From Larix kaempferi (taxonomy: Eukaryota; Streptophyta; Pinopsida; Pinales; Pinaceae), in NCBI GenBank assembly GCA_027924585.1, contig BSBM01000646.1, forward strand, positions 803,501 through 867,500: a DNA stretch of 64,000 nt, in the 5' to 3' direction. The stretch's first letter is position 1. Every line of letters starts with the position of its first letter. The notes under the pieces were generated by a model, which saw only the letters and a program-made list of their open reading frames with translations, ran no database searches and was not told the DNA's origin. This document shows positions 10,760-22,268 of the stretch, in pieces. The position numbers and the translations under genes are program-made.

Positions 10760-13700
10760 TCACTTCTTCCTCGAAGTGTCATCAATCCGAAGAACACCAA
10801 GCCTCTCTCTGAAGTACTTGAACTTCACCCTAGCTAGTGGCTTCGTCAGCACATCTGCAATCTGCTCGTTCGTCGCAACGTACAGGAGCTTCACAGCTCC
10901 TCTCTGCACCATATCCCTGATATAGTGATATTTGATCTCTATGTGTTTCGACCTGTCATGAAACACTGGGTTCTTAGATAGCTTCACACAAATCTGGTTA
11001 TCACAAAAGATACCAGTAGCATCCAACGGGAGATCAAATAACTCAGACAGTAGCTTCCGTAGCCATACTGCCTCACAACTAGCTAAACAAGCTGCAACAT
11101 ACTCTGCCTCAGCTGTACTCAGTGCTACGCAGGACTGCTTCCTGCTGAACCAAGAGATCACACCTGATCCCATACTGAAGCAACACCCAGATGTGCTCTT
11201 CCTATCTGCAGCACTGCCAACCCAATCTGAATCAACATAACCCTGCAGGTTAAACTTTTGATTTTCTTCATACTTGAGCCCATAATCCATTGTACCCTTC
11301 AGGTACCTCAGAACATGCTTTACAGCAACCAAGTGAACACTCCTCGGATCTGTCAGGAACTGACTCAATGTGTTCATAGCAACGCAAATATCTGGTCTCG
11401 TGTTCGTCAGGTACATCAAGGACCCAATCATCTGACGATACATACAGACATCAACCGACTCAGATGAAGCATCACATAGAAGCTTCAGATTCGATACCAT
11501 AGGTGTGGCCATGGCCTTGCAATCCATCATCCCGAATCTCTTCAGGACATCTACTGTGTAATTCCCTTGACCAAGGAAGATCCCATATGCACTCTGCCAC
11601 ACCTCCATACCTAGGAAATAATGCATCATTCCCAAATCTTTCATATCGAACTCGGCAGCAAGCTTCCTATTAGTATCTGCTATCAATCTGTCATCTCCTG
11701 TTACAAATAAGTCATCCACGTACAAAAGTAGAATCACAGGATTCCCTTCCTCAACTTTGTAGTAAAGGTTGGAATCCGCTTTACTCTTGGTAAAGCCCAA
11801 ACTAGATAGGAAACTGTCCATCCTACCATACCAGGTTCTGGGGGCTTGCTTCAAGCCATACAAGGCTTTCTTCAATCTGCACACATATGACTCCCTATCA
11901 TGTATTTCAAAATCGAGTGGCTACTCCACATATACTTCCTCTTCAACTACACCATTCAAGAAAGCAGTCTTGACATCCATCTGGTGTATTTTCCATTTCA
12001 TTGCTGCAGCCAGGGAAAGTACTATTATGATGGAAGTATACCTGGGTATAGGTGCAAAATTTTCTTCATAATCTACTCCCTCTTTCTGAGAGAAGCCACG
12101 AGCTACGAATCTTGCCTTGTATTTCTCTACACTGCCATCTGCAACATGCTTGATTTTGTAGATCCATTTGGAAGTCACAACAGACTTCTCTTTAGGTCTT
12201 GGGACAACATCCCAAACATCATTCTTCATTATTGATTGGTATTCCTCAACCATGGCATCCTTCCATTCTTTCTTTTCCCCTACTTCTTCATAACTGGAAG
12301 GTTCTTTATTCATGATGTCATAGAGTAAAGCAACATAGCTGGTATGTGATCTGGTTCTCTTCTTTGCTCTGTGTTCTTCTTCTGGAATGCCAAATCTTTC
12401 TACATATTGAATGAGCTCTCTATCCCATGCAGGTTTCCTCTTGTGAGAGTTATCCTCACAGGGTGGATCTACAGGTTCTTGAGGATCTTTAAACTCACGA
12501 ACAACTTCTGGAACTGCTTCAGTCATGGTAGTGTCTTGAAATCTAGTTTCCTTAGGTTCTTCATAAACTTCGATAGGTGCCTTCCTTGATTTGATGAATG
12601 TTGAGTTTTCATCAAATGTTACATCCCTGCTGACATCAATCTTCTTGAACCCTGGAAAGTATATTCTGTAAGCCTTCGAGCTTTCACTGTAACCCACAAA
12701 GATACCCTTCTTTCCTGAAGGATCTAGTTTGGTCCTCTTTTCCTTTGGGACATGAGTGTATACTGGACAACCAAATATTCTGAGATGGCTGACTTCAGGT
12801 TTCTTACCAGAAAAGACCTCTTCTGGTGTCTTGTTGTCCAATATCTTGTGGGGTGTTCTGTTCTGCACATATACAGTTGTTCTAGCTGCTTTTGCCCATA
12901 GATGCATAGGTAGATCCTGGTCATGTAGCATTGCCCTTGCTGCTTCCATGATTGTTCTGTTCTTCCTTTCTGCAACTCCATTCTGTTGAGGATTATAAGG
13001 AGCAGTCAACTCCCTCTTAATCCCAGAATCACTGCAAAGCTTCTTGAATTCACCTGAGGTGAATTCTCCACCATTGTCAGATCTGAATGTTTTGATCTTA
13101 TTGTCAGTTTGATTCTCCATCAAGGTTTTGAATTCCTTGAACTTATCAAGCACCTCATCTTTATTCTTCAAGAAGTATACCCAAGTCTTCCTGGATAAGT
13201 CATCAATAAATGAGACATAGTAAACATACCCACTCAGAGAACTGGATGACATAGGACCACATACATCTGAGTGGATGATTTCCAGGATATCTTTTGCCTT
13301 GCTTTCACTGCTTGGGAAAGCCTTCTTAATGTTCTTACCTTTTGCACATCCTTTGCAAACACCTTTATGTTTGGTCTTGATTTCAGGAAGACCCTCTACA
13401 GCCTTGCGTGCAATTGGAAGTGCCCTATAATGCATATGAGCAAGTCTTCTATGCCAAAGTTCACTTGGCTCCATGGATTCATGTACCATGGCATGTTCAG
13501 GTTGACCCTTCAATTTATACAAACCTCCCTCTTGCTCTCCAATCACTACTGCATCATCAATTGTTTTACCCTTTGGCCATATTAGGACTTGGCCATCTAC
13601 AAATGCAACCCTCATGCCTTTTGCATCTAATGCATAGATGGAGAGAAGATTCTTCTTGAGCCCAGGTACATAAAGGACTTCTTTCATCTTCAAAGATTTT

Positions 13701-14797
13701 CCAGAATCTAGGTTATAGGAGGCTTCACCACTTCCTTTGATTGGGTATTGAAAATCATCCCCAAGTTTCACCTTATGAGGTGATTCATGTTCAGATAGGT
13801 TTACAAAAGATTACTTAAACCTAGTCATGTGTTTGGAAGCCCCACTGTCAATCAACCAATCATTACAACCATGGGAGATAGTACCTGTGAGAGAAGAGAT
13901 TAGAACATACTCTTCTTCACTTGATGAGTCATCATCGCTATCATCACTTTCTTCCCTAGCCTTCTTCTTTGGAGGTTCATCATCCCCGACAGCATGAGCC
14001 TGCAACTTTCTTTTGCTTCCCTTCTTCTTCTTGCTGGAGTTGTTGTTATTATCCCTTTTGTTCTTGGGACAATATGAGGCAAAGTGACCCTTCTCATTGC
14101 ATGTGAAGCATCTTAGATCCTTCTTATTCTTTTGATAGGATCTCTTGTAGCGAGAGTGCTCCTTCTTGGGCTTGCTTCTTTTGGTGTGATCTGCGAGAGC
14201 TTGATATTCACCTCCCATCTTTTCCTCATGAGCTACAAGTCTAGCTTCTTCTTCAGAGTATTCCTCCCACAGTTTACTGAAAGAGATCAATTTCTTTCTT
14301 ACACAAATTCCTTGAATAAAGGAGTCCCATGACCTAGGTAGGCCATTCAAAGTGGTCATAACAACTTCACCATTGTCCACTACTTCATCCACAGCTTCAA
14401 GTTGCTCCTTGATCTGAGAGACCTTGGAGAAGTAAGATTGAATGCTTTCTCCATTCAACATCTTGACCCCTTTCAATTGATTCCGCAGAGTCATCTTCCG
14501 ATTGATGTTCTTCCCTTCAAATAGCTTGGTCAAAGAGTCAAACATCTCCTTGGGTGTCTTTAGAGAAGACACGTGGGGTATGAGATGGTCTTTGATAGAA
14601 TCAGCAATGATTCTCTTTGCCTTGACTAAGTTCTTCTTATGCAATACCTTAGCCTCTTCATCCTCTGGGATAGGGATGTCTTGTTTTATATATGAGTCCA
14701 ACTCATTCTCTTCCAGGATTAAGCCAATCCTATACTTCCAAGCTCGGAAGTTATCAGCCCCTTCAAGCTTATCCTCAAGCTTGGTGTGGTGAGACAT
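10760..14797 (-). pseudogene. Copia gag-pol polyprotein with two in-frame nonsense codons
   Basis: The best start is ATG at 14797 (MSHHTKLEDKLEGADNF). Gag occupies about residues 1-220, with the zinc knuckle CFTCNEKGHFASYC near residue 230. The protease motif WLIDSGASKH is followed by an in-frame TAA at 13811-13813. After it the same frame continues with the integrase HHCC finger (HRRLAHMHY...CKGCAKGK), the D,D,E core (HSDVCGP, RSDNGGEF, NGVAERKNRT) and RT up to a TAG at 11921-11923. The TAG stands where related elements have Gln (VYVEQP), a likely CAG-to-TAG change. The frame resumes with YGLKQAPRTWY, the catalytic YVDD and RNase H (STAEAEY, CDNQ, KHIEIKYHYIRD), ending at 10760. There is no frameshift; only the two stops separate it from an intact polyprotein. 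Confidence 0.9.
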
Positions 14798-15358
14798 CTT
14801 AAATAGTACTTCAAATGGAAATAGAAAAGATTTAGGTCTTACCACTTGAAATGCTGAAAACTGGATCTGGTCCCGGATTAGGGTTTGTCGAAAAACCCTA
14901 AAAATTCAAAATGTGAATTTCAACTTTTTGAAAGGATAGACATATGCGCCTTGATGAGCTGATCATCCTGGTGTATTCATAATTTGAGATCAGCAAAGCG
15001 TTTCCCTTCAGATTTGTCTTTTTGTCCTCACGGGTTCCCTAGGGAGAGCCCTGAATTAGGGTTTGAGTTTCTTGGAGATCCACCCAGCCAAAAATCTTGA
15101 TCCAAAGCTCTAAACTTCGATTTTTGCAAGGATCTTCCAACTATGTCTTCAGATTCCAGAAATTCCTATTTTTGTGGAAACCCTAATTTTTAGGGCCAAA
15201 TCTGAAAATGCTCAAACTTGAATTCTTATTGGACAGATAGATTCTCCTTGATGGGTAGAGTCAATCTACTATACTTCTTTTCCAAAATATGTGGAGAGAA
15301 ACCCAATAAACAAGAAACTCAAGTTTTCGTCACTGCACAATGTCTTCTTCTCAGGTTA
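14798..15358 (-). other. Copia 5' leader
   Basis: About 560 bp between the PBS and the gag ATG. It contains several copies of the phrase AACCCTAA-TTT or its complement. No ORF of note. Confidence 0.6.
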
Positions 15359-15370
15359 GCTCTGATACCA
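15359..15370 (-). other. PBS of the copia element (initiator Met tRNA)
   Basis: The minus strand reads TGGTATCAGAGC, complementary to the 3' end of plant initiator tRNA-Met. It abuts the 5' LTR with no spacer. Confidence 0.9.
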
Positions 15371-15966
15371 TGTTAAATTTTGAGCATTAATTCACAATAC
15401 TCTAGGATCTTTACTGAGAGAATAACATGTACAGTATATCAATGCATAACAATCACAATAAGCATCACAAGAATCAAAAGCATGAGAGACAAGAGACACA
15501 GAGTTTCCGTGGGGAAAACCCTAAGGTGAAAAACCCCACAACTTCCTCAGAGATAGAGAGAGCAATGGCTCAACCAAAGTACAACCAAAATACACTGAGA
15601 TAGTCTCCTAGTAGCAGATGATCCTCCTCCTCACTAGTGTGCCACTTTTTGAGTGAGAGAAATGTGACTTTCCAAGTGATCCAAATAGAGATCCCCCGAT
15701 CTCTATTTATACTTAACCTGTTTGCCCAGTTACACTATGGGGCCGACTTGTCTATCTAGATACATCCACAATATAATATATATTTCAGGGCCGACCCCAC
15801 ACATGGTGGTCTAATAACCCATTGGCAAGTACACACACTTGCAACACTTGTCAATCCACATGACGACACTTCCTTATAGAGGAATAACACATCTCTAATA
15901 AGGGTACAATAAATATATATGAAATACATAGACGAAATACATTCCGAAGTTACATATATATCAACA
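15371..15966 (-). repeat. 5' LTR of the copia element
   Basis: 596 bp. On the minus strand it carries a TATA box TATAAATA at 15704-15711, about 255 bp from its 5' edge. This is the LTR that would drive transcription, and its TATA is intact, unlike that of the 3' LTR. Confidence 0.93.
15704..15711 (-). promoter_or_regulatory. TATA box of the copia 5' LTR
   Basis: TATAAATA on the minus strand within the 5' LTR; the matching site in the 3' LTR is mutated. Confidence 0.6.
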
Positions 15967-17172
15967 AATATTATAGAATCCGAGCTTAGGCCTATCTTAT
16001 CTAAGCATATCTCATGTGAACAATTCGGGTTTCTGGATGATAGGAAGATACTTGATGCTATCGGAGTGGCACATGAGACTTTCCACAGCATTAAGAAAAA
16101 AAGGTTGAAATCAATTATCCTTAAATTGGACCTTGCGAAGGCATACGATATGGTCGATTGGACTTTTCTCAAATTGGTCTCCCATGGGAAGTTTTCCGAT
16201 GGATCATGGCTTGTGTCTCCTTCGTAAATTTCGCAGTTTTGATTAATGGTTCTCCCTCTCGTTTCTTTTCGAGCTCAAGGGGACTGAGGCAAGGATGCCC
16301 ACTATCGCCTCTCCTATTTATTTTAGTTATTGAAGGGATCAATAGACTATTAATAAAAGCTAGATCAGAAGGTACAGTTAAAGGGATAAAGGTTTCATCT
16401 TCCTCATGGGTGACTCATCTACTCTTTGTTGATGATGTGCTTCTCTTCGATGGTGAAAATGTGGAAGAATGGCATATGATGCAAAACTTTCTTACACTCT
16501 TCTGCAAAGTTTCTAGAATGCATATCAATAAGGAGAAATCATATTTTTTAGAACATGATATATTGAAGGAGGTCAAAATTGAGATTGGTCAATTTTTTCC
16601 CTTTAAGTTCGGTGCTCACTAAATATCCAGGGTTCTATATTAAACCAAACAATTATCTCATAAAATATTGGTAGTGCTCCTTGCAAAATTTGATTAGAGG
16701 ATAAATGTTTGGTGCTGGCAGTGGATGTCCTTGGGTGGAAAAATTACTTTAGCCAAATTGGTCCTTTAGAATTTGGTTGTCTATTAGATCTCATTATACA
16801 AAATTCCCAAATCCATTCTCAATGGGATTCGCAGACGTGTTTTCAACTTTATCTGGTCTGGAGGTCGTCTCAAGAAGAAATTCCATCTGATTAACTGGTT
16901 ACAACTAGCAGAACCGAAGCATTTGGGTGGATGGGATCTCAAAAATATTTATCTATTTGCCAAAGCTTTAGCAGCCAAAAGTCTATGGTGGACACTTTCC
17001 TTAGATTGTCTATGAAGCCGAATCATCAAGGAAAAATATTTTAGGAACATTTATGTGGAGCAGGGGTTTCGACTGGGCAGTTTTTGTCCAAAGGGGGCGT
17101 CTAGCATCTGGTGCGGTCTCACTAGGTCTGCGTCAGTGATTGTCAATTGGATTACTTGGCTTCCTGTTGATG
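15967..17172 (+). pseudogene. LINE ORF2 copy B, segment 2 (RT core to thumb)
   Basis: Continues the RT reading after the copia insertion, starting with the duplicated AATAT. It encodes EQFGFLDDRKILDAIGVAHETFHS, LDLAKAYDMVDWTFLK, RGLRQGCPLSPLLF and LLFVDDVLLF, so the RT core motifs are better kept than in copy A. A frameshift near 16190 (around the SHGK stretch) and a stop at about 16620 break it. It is interrupted at 17172 by the gypsy element; TGATG at 17168-17172 is that insertion's target duplication. Confidence 0.75.
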
Positions 17173-17557
17173 TGTTAGGAACCTATGTCAACCCTTCTCT
17201 TTACTATGTTAGTATATTGTTGTTGGACGCATATGCTCTGTAAGTCATCCCGTAGTATTTGTTGATCCGTAGTTTATATTAGCCCATAGTATTGACCCAT
17301 AGTATTGGACGCATATGCTTTGTAAGTCATCCCGTAGTATTATATGTCCCATGGTTTTGACTCATAGTATTGGGCATAGACTTAGTATATAAGTGTGTGT
17401 TGAGGTCATTGAAGGCACCGTGAAGTTAATTGTATTGAGCTTGCTCAAAGGAGGTTGCCCCCTCGAAGTGGCCCGTGATCAATATAAAAGTGATTATGTT
17501 CTATTATTTCTGATATCTCGTGTATTTGCATTAATTAATTATTGCAGGTACATCACA
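17173..17557 (+). repeat. 5' LTR of the gypsy element
   Basis: Begins TGTTAGGAACC and ends GGTACATCACA. It has TATA-like boxes at 17386-17393 (TATATAAG) and 17483-17490 (TATAAAAG). A short internal duplication (GCATATGCT-TGTAAGTCATCCCGTAGTATT) occurs twice. Confidence 0.93.
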
Positions 17558-17559
17558 TC

Positions 17560-17571
17560 TGGTATCAGAGC
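17560..17571 (+). other. PBS of the gypsy element (initiator Met tRNA)
   Basis: TGGTATCAGAGC two bases after the 5' LTR, as in many chromoviruses. It marks plus-strand orientation. Confidence 0.9.
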
Positions 17572-18819
17572 ACTTTCCTTGGCACAAGTGGGAAATTTTT
17601 TTTTTTTTTTGGGCGGCGACTTTCAGATCAATTTTTGAAACTTTCTGCACAAAATCAGAAGAAACTGATTGCATATCTGAATTCCTCTTTCAAAAATACG
17701 CAGTTTCAAAAAAAATCATCTCATTTGGAGTTCTAAAAGTGGAGATATTGCGGATTTAAAATCAGTAATTTTTCATAATTTCGGTGACGGCCGCGGAAAT
17801 TGCGGCGATAAAATCTTTTGACCGAGTGCCCAGATTTCTATTCCGCTTTCATGGGAAGAAGCAAAGTGGTTGTTCCAGTTCCAGAAACATGCTATAATAG
17901 TGATTCTGAGCAATATAGATCCGGTTTTTGAACATTGGGTGGAATTTCTGCCCAAATTTTTTCTGTTGCAGGTTCGGATTTGGGAATAATCCCTATCCGC
18001 TTAACTGTGGGAAGTACTTGGGCATAAGCCCTAAAACTCATTGTGAGGAGTACCACAGGAACCCCGAAGTAGCTGGCCCATTGAGAGGACCTGCCCACGA
18101 AAAGGGCAACGACCCCTACCTGATTGACTAGTTCCCACCCGTGAGGTAAACCAAGAGCTGTCGTTTGTGGCAAAGCCGTTATCAGTTTTACCTAAGCCGT
18201 GGAGTGAGGGGTACTGCACCAATACGCAAGCCGTCAGACAGCATTGGTGGCCGAGTGAAACCCCTGAACTGTTAGGAAGCCGCACATACCTGGGGTCCAT
18301 ATCTACTTTCAGCTGAACTATTGTCGATCACTGCTGCGCCGTTTCAGATCCATTTTGCAAGCCGTTCCAGATCCAGCCGTTCGGTGTTGTTCCAGATTCC
18401 TTCCGAGCCGTAGCCGCTCCAGTCTGTTAAAAAAAAAAAAAAAACCGCTCCAGTCTGCATATTTCATTCCTGGGGACCCTATCCTCAATTCCCCTTCCTA
18501 CAACCCGAAATCTCACATTTGTCTATTTTTAGGGTTTGCCATAACTTCCTCAGATTTCACCCAATCACCTTCGAATTTTACTACAGAGTTCCTTTCTGAA
18601 TTCTGCTTCTTTGTTCCCCTCTACCAAATTTTTCCATTCTTTCACCCCGCTTCCAAAATCCTCATTTTTGCTTCCCTGTCTATCCAACAGTGTCCAAAAC
18701 CTAGTCAAACCCCAATTACCCTTCTAATTTTTTCCCAAATCCAAATTTTCCCTTACTGAAGTAGTTCTTGTTTTTGTTTTCCTACCCAGTCAACCCAAAA
18801 AAAAAAAAAAATCCTGGTT
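17572..18819 (+). other. Gypsy leader with a GC-richer island
   Basis: A long 1.25-kb untranslated leader. Most is AT-rich with homopolymers (T-run near 17600, A-runs near 18430 and 18797). About 17990-18300 is clearly GC-richer and of a different texture, and no plus-strand ORF across it looks real. It may be a structured or packaging region, or captured sequence; I cannot identify it. Confidence 0.5.
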
Positions 18820-20040
18820 ATGGTTGTCACCCGTGTAGGAGCAACAACCATGGAGGAAGCACTTGCAGCCATCCAAGCCAAACTCCAGGATCTGGATGAA
18901 AACTTTCTCAGCCTCCATCTTCAGCATTCAGCCATGAACAATACCAGACAACCAGAATCTTTTGCAGCCACTGGGTTCTCTTCTTCTAGCAATTTTCGTG
19001 GGCCGAAGCTTGATTTTCCTCGCTTCAATGGTACTGATCCGACTGGATGGATATACCGGGCAGAACAATATTTCAGTCTGCATAATACTTTTGATGTTCA
19101 GAAAGTTCCACTTGCATCCTTTCATTTGGAACAGGAAGCCCTTCAATGGTATCGTTGGTACATCAAAGCTCATCCCGAGCCAAACTGGACAGATTTTTGC
19201 CACCTCATTTTGCCGCGATTTGGTCCTAGTGCTTTTGACAACTTCACAGGAGCACTCACTAAACTTCACCAAACTGGCATAGTGAGAGAGTATCAGACGG
19301 AATTTGAGAAACTAGCCAATCACACAGAAGGATTGTCTGATGAATTCTACAGGAGTTGTTTTATCAGTGGTCTCAAGGATGAAATCCGCTCAGAGGTCAA
19401 AATGTCTTGCCCCAACACAATGATGGAAGTCCTAGGGTTGGCTAAGCTGGCCGAGGACAAGATCGCAGCTCAACAATGCTCCAAACCCACCTTTGTTCCC
19501 TTCAGAAATATGGGTTCCCAACGACCTTCCATCACGCCTACTCCTCAACCAACTCCTATCAAGCATTTGTCTGAAATAGAAATGCAGGCACGTCGAGAAA
19601 AAGGGCTTTGCTATAATTGTGATGAGAAATTCACTCGGGGACATAGATGTGTTCAACAAAAGCTCTATCTCTTGGATGTGGATTCTCTGCCTGCCTTAGA
19701 ACTTGGTGAAGAAGCTACAGATACAGTAGATGATCAGGTCGACATTCAACACCTGCCTGTTGACACCCCATCTCAGGACGACCCACCCGAGATCTCTCTC
19801 CATGCTGTAACCGGAGTCACCACCCCACAAACAATGCGAGTCAGGGGATACTTCAAGAAGCTCTCTCTTACCATCCTCATTGATTCTGGTAGCACTCATA
19901 ACTTCATTGACCCTCGGGTTGCCAAACAGGCTGATTGTTTTGTCCATCCTTGCTCCAACTTTGAAGTCATGGTTGCCAATGGGGGTACCTTACCTTGCAA
20001 GGGGAAGTGTCACAATGTAACTTCTCTTAGTCGGGACTAA
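18820..20040 (+). CDS. Gypsy gag-protease protein (406 aa, truncated polyprotein)
   Basis: An intact frame from ATG to TAA. Residues about 1-40 are helical. Residues about 60-220 form a retrotransposon gag domain with FPRFNGTDPTGWIYRAEQYF, LEQEALQWY and LANHTEGLSDEF, all typical of chromovirus gag. The zinc finger CYNCDEKFTRGHRC is near residues 264-277. The retropepsin active site LIDSGSTHNFID is near residue 352. The protein ends soon after the protease start at a deletion junction (SLSRD then stop), so only the first part of the protease fold remains. Gag may still assemble particles. The start is supported by the length of the family's N-terminus and a plausible ATG after a long leader. 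Confidence 0.85.
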   Translation: MVVTRVGATTMEEALAAIQAKLQDLDENFLSLHLQHSAMNNTRQPESFAATGFSSSSNFRGPKLDFPRFNGTDPTGWIYRAEQYFSLHNTFDVQKVPLASFHLEQEALQWYRWYIKAHPEPNWTDFCHLILPRFGPSAFDNFTGALTKLHQTGIVREYQTEFEKLANHTEGLSDEFYRSCFISGLKDEIRSEVKMSCPNTMMEVLGLAKLAEDKIAAQQCSKPTFVPFRNMGSQRPSITPTPQPTPIKHLSEIEMQARREKGLCYNCDEKFTRGHRCVQQKLYLLDVDSLPALELGEEATDTVDDQVDIQHLPVDTPSQDDPPEISLHAVTGVTTPQTMRVRGYFKKLSLTILIDSGSTHNFIDPRVAKQADCFVHPCSNFEVMVANGGTLPCKGKCHNVTSLSRD

Positions 20041-20042
20041 AA

Positions 20043-20578
20043 ATGACAATTCAACAGATGGTGGCTGACGATGATACTTTCCAAGTCAACAAGGGGGAAA
20101 CGACACTCCTTTCGGGATTGCTCAAACCCGTGGCCATCCCTACACAGCTTTGGCCAACTATTTCTATGGATTTCCTAGCAGCGCTCTGGTGGTACAATAC
20201 CACATCTCAAAGGACACCATATGAAGCAGGCTATGGAAAAACACCGCATGTTCTTCTTCCATACACCCTTAGCAGCTCTCCAGTTCAGGAAATTGACTCG
20301 GTTCTTCGACACCACGATCAGATTCTTCTCATTCTGCAAGACAATCTTCACATGGCCAGAATTCGCCTGAAACAACAAGCCGATCAACACCGTTCTGAGC
20401 GCATTTTCCACGCAGCTGACAGGGTTCTTCTTCATCTACAGCCTTCCAAGCAATCCTCCTTGACACTCCAAAGGCATCAGTGGCCCGAAATGCAAACCGA
20501 GGATGCTACCGGGGAACCACTCCTTCAGATTCTGCAGCAATTTCTCCAACCAAAGCTTTGAGGACAAAGCTTTTTCTA
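20043..20578 (+). pseudogene. Remnant of gypsy integrase and chromodomain end
   Basis: Three pieces are fused. QVNKGETTLLSGLLKPVAIPTQLWP-ISMDF is the end of the integrase zinc finger and the start of the core. Directly after it, LWWYNTTSQRTPYEAGYGKTPH belongs after the catalytic core, so the D,D,E region is deleted. Then come the integrase C-terminal segment (QADQHRSERIFHAADRVLLHLQPSK) and a broken C-terminus. In the +1 frame, FEDKAFSKGEG at about 20560-20590 resembles the end of a chromodomain-bearing integrase. So at least two internal deletions and one frameshift shaped this copy. Confidence 0.75.
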
Positions 20579-20590
20579 AGGGAGAGGGGA
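20578..20590 (+). other. Polypurine tract of the gypsy element
   Basis: AAGGGAGAGGGGA directly before the 3' LTR. Confidence 0.85.
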
Positions 20591-20975
20591 TGTTAGGAAC
20601 CTATGTCAACCCTTCTCTTTACTATGTTAGTATATTGTTGTTGGATGCATATGCTTTGTAAGTCATCCCGTAGTATTTGTTGATCCGTAGTTTATATTAG
20701 CCCATAGTATTGACCCATAGTATTGGACGCATATGCTTTGTAAGTCGTCCCGTATTATTATATGTCCCATGGTTTTGACTCATAGTATTGGGCATAGACT
20801 TAGTATATAAGTGTGTGTTGAGGTCATTGAAGGCACCGTGAAGTTAATTGTATTGAGCTTGCTCAAAGGAGGTTGCCCCCTCGAAGTGGCCCGTGATCAA
20901 TATAAAAGCGATTATGTTCTATTATTTCTGATATCTCGTGTATTTGCATTAATTAATTATTGCAGGTACATCACA
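20591..20975 (+). repeat. 3' LTR of the gypsy element
   Basis: 385 bp, five substitutions from the 5' LTR, followed by TSD TGATG at 20976-20980. Confidence 0.93.
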
Positions 20976-22268
20976 TGATGGGAGACATATTAGACTCGAC
21001 TCAAATCCTTTCGTCAGGGGCCTTGTGGAATATAAGTTACCTTGGGATCTCCTTCATTTTATGAAATCAAAGGGATACCACACTCTTAACCAAATAACAG
21101 TTGGATCACAAGAGTGGATAAATTATGTACAAATCTGTCTATATGGATCTATGAGTCATACTTGGGACGATTATATTATGGACATGAGAAGAAATCATGT
21201 CATTTTAACAAAGAAACAAGATGCTTTACTTTGGTCCTGGAATGTAAATTCGGGTTAGGTCACAGCCAAAGAGGCATACAATTCACTCTTTTCAGGGGAA
21301 TTGTCCTCTCCAAATTGGTGGCATGTGGCCGCTTGGCATTGACAGACTCCTTTAAAGATCATTGTTTTCATATAGCCATCGTTAGAGAATAATATTTTCA
21401 CTTGGGACAATTTCCCGCGGAGGGTAGGTATTGGCCCCAATAGGTGCCCTTTGGGTTGTTTGGAAGCGGAATCTGTGGAACACCTATTTATGAGCTTCCC
21501 TTTTGCACATGAGGTTTGGCATATCACTAGCTCCTCGTTGTCACCTTGGGATATATGGCAGAAAGGTTCTTTTCCAATACATTAAACCTTTGGTGTACTA
21601 GTGAGGATAAATGGTAGTATCTCCCATGCTTCATGGCTTGGGAAATTTGGTTATGTAGGAATCGACTCGTATTCGAGGATAAGAAGCCATATGTTGGACT
21701 TGTCAGTAGTAAAGTACTGGCCTCCTGCTTGGAATTTTATAATAAAAAAGCGAAAACACCAAAGGTGAAGCTGTCTATTACAGGTGGCCCTATTTTCATT
21801 GCTTCAAGTTTTCAGGCTTTCTTTGATGTTGTATCTCATTGCTCGACCAGTCGTAGTGGGGCGGGGGCTATTATATGGACTTGTCCATCTTTTTGTTTCG
21901 GAGTTTGGTTAAAGTGCGGTCTTGGAACAAATTCGAGGAGAGAATTATTGGCAATGTGGATTCTTTTATACTTTTCCATTTCCAGGAATATCGAGGAAAT
22001 TCAGATAGTTGGGGACTCGAAAGTGATAATTGACGGGGCATTGCAAAAGGATGCTATTTCAATAAAGATTTTGGGCAATTGGATGGATGAGATCCGTTCT
22101 CTTCTCAGACATTTTCACCGGATATCTTTCCAACATATCCGAAGGGAATATAAATTAGAAGCGGATGGTCTCTCGAAGCTAGCTCTCAGTGCAGAGGAGG
22201 GCTTACTCTTTTGGGAATATTGGGAAGATGATCAACTAATCAACCATGGCTCTAATCATATTTTTTGA
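20976..22268 (+). pseudogene. LINE ORF2 copy B, segment 3 (Zn finger and complete RNase H)
   Basis: Resumes the LINE after the gypsy element (DGRHIRLDSNPFV context). The first part, with the finger region at about 21380-21560, is frame-shifted. From 21633 to 22268 a clean 211-residue frame encodes MAWEIWLCRNRLVFEDKKPY and an RNase H of the RVT_3 type. Its catalytic residues are visible: FFDVV (D), SRRELLA (E), VGDSKVI (D) and LEADGLSKLAL (D). RNase H helps remove template RNA. Copy A stops inside this domain, so only copy B has the element's C-terminus. Confidence 0.8.

Larger units (their letters stand above)
8595..15966 (-). mobile_element. Full-length Ty1/copia element, minus strand
   Basis: Two 596-bp LTRs (8595-9190 and 15371-15966) begin TGTTAAAT and end ATCAACA. 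They flank a PBS, gag-pol in a single frame, a repeat-rich 3' region and a polypurine tract. TSD AATAT is perfect at 8590-8594 and 15967-15971, and removal restores the LINE reading. By eye the LTRs differ at 18 positions (about 97% identity), 16 of them transitions. Gag-pol is complete in layout but has two in-frame nonsense codons, so the copy is probably non-autonomous. The order GAG-PR-IN-RT-RH is that of Ty1/copia. Confidence 0.95.
17173..20975 (+). mobile_element. Internally deleted Ty3/gypsy chromovirus-like element
   Basis: 385-bp LTRs at 17173-17557 and 20591-20975 differ at 5 positions by eye (98.7% identical). The perfect TSD is TGATG (17168-17172 and 20976-20980). PBS and PPT are present. 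At 3.8 kb it is far shorter than an autonomous element of this type. Gag, zinc knuckle and protease are intact, but RT, RNase H and the integrase core are gone. It is therefore a non-autonomous deletion derivative that still transposed recently, presumably with enzymes from a full-length relative. Confidence 0.93.

Noticed and set aside
18031-18300. Minus-strand 89-codon ORF in the gypsy leader
   Set aside because: Antisense within a leader and overlapped by another ORF in a different frame. Possible organelle origin of the island was considered but I cannot support it from memory.
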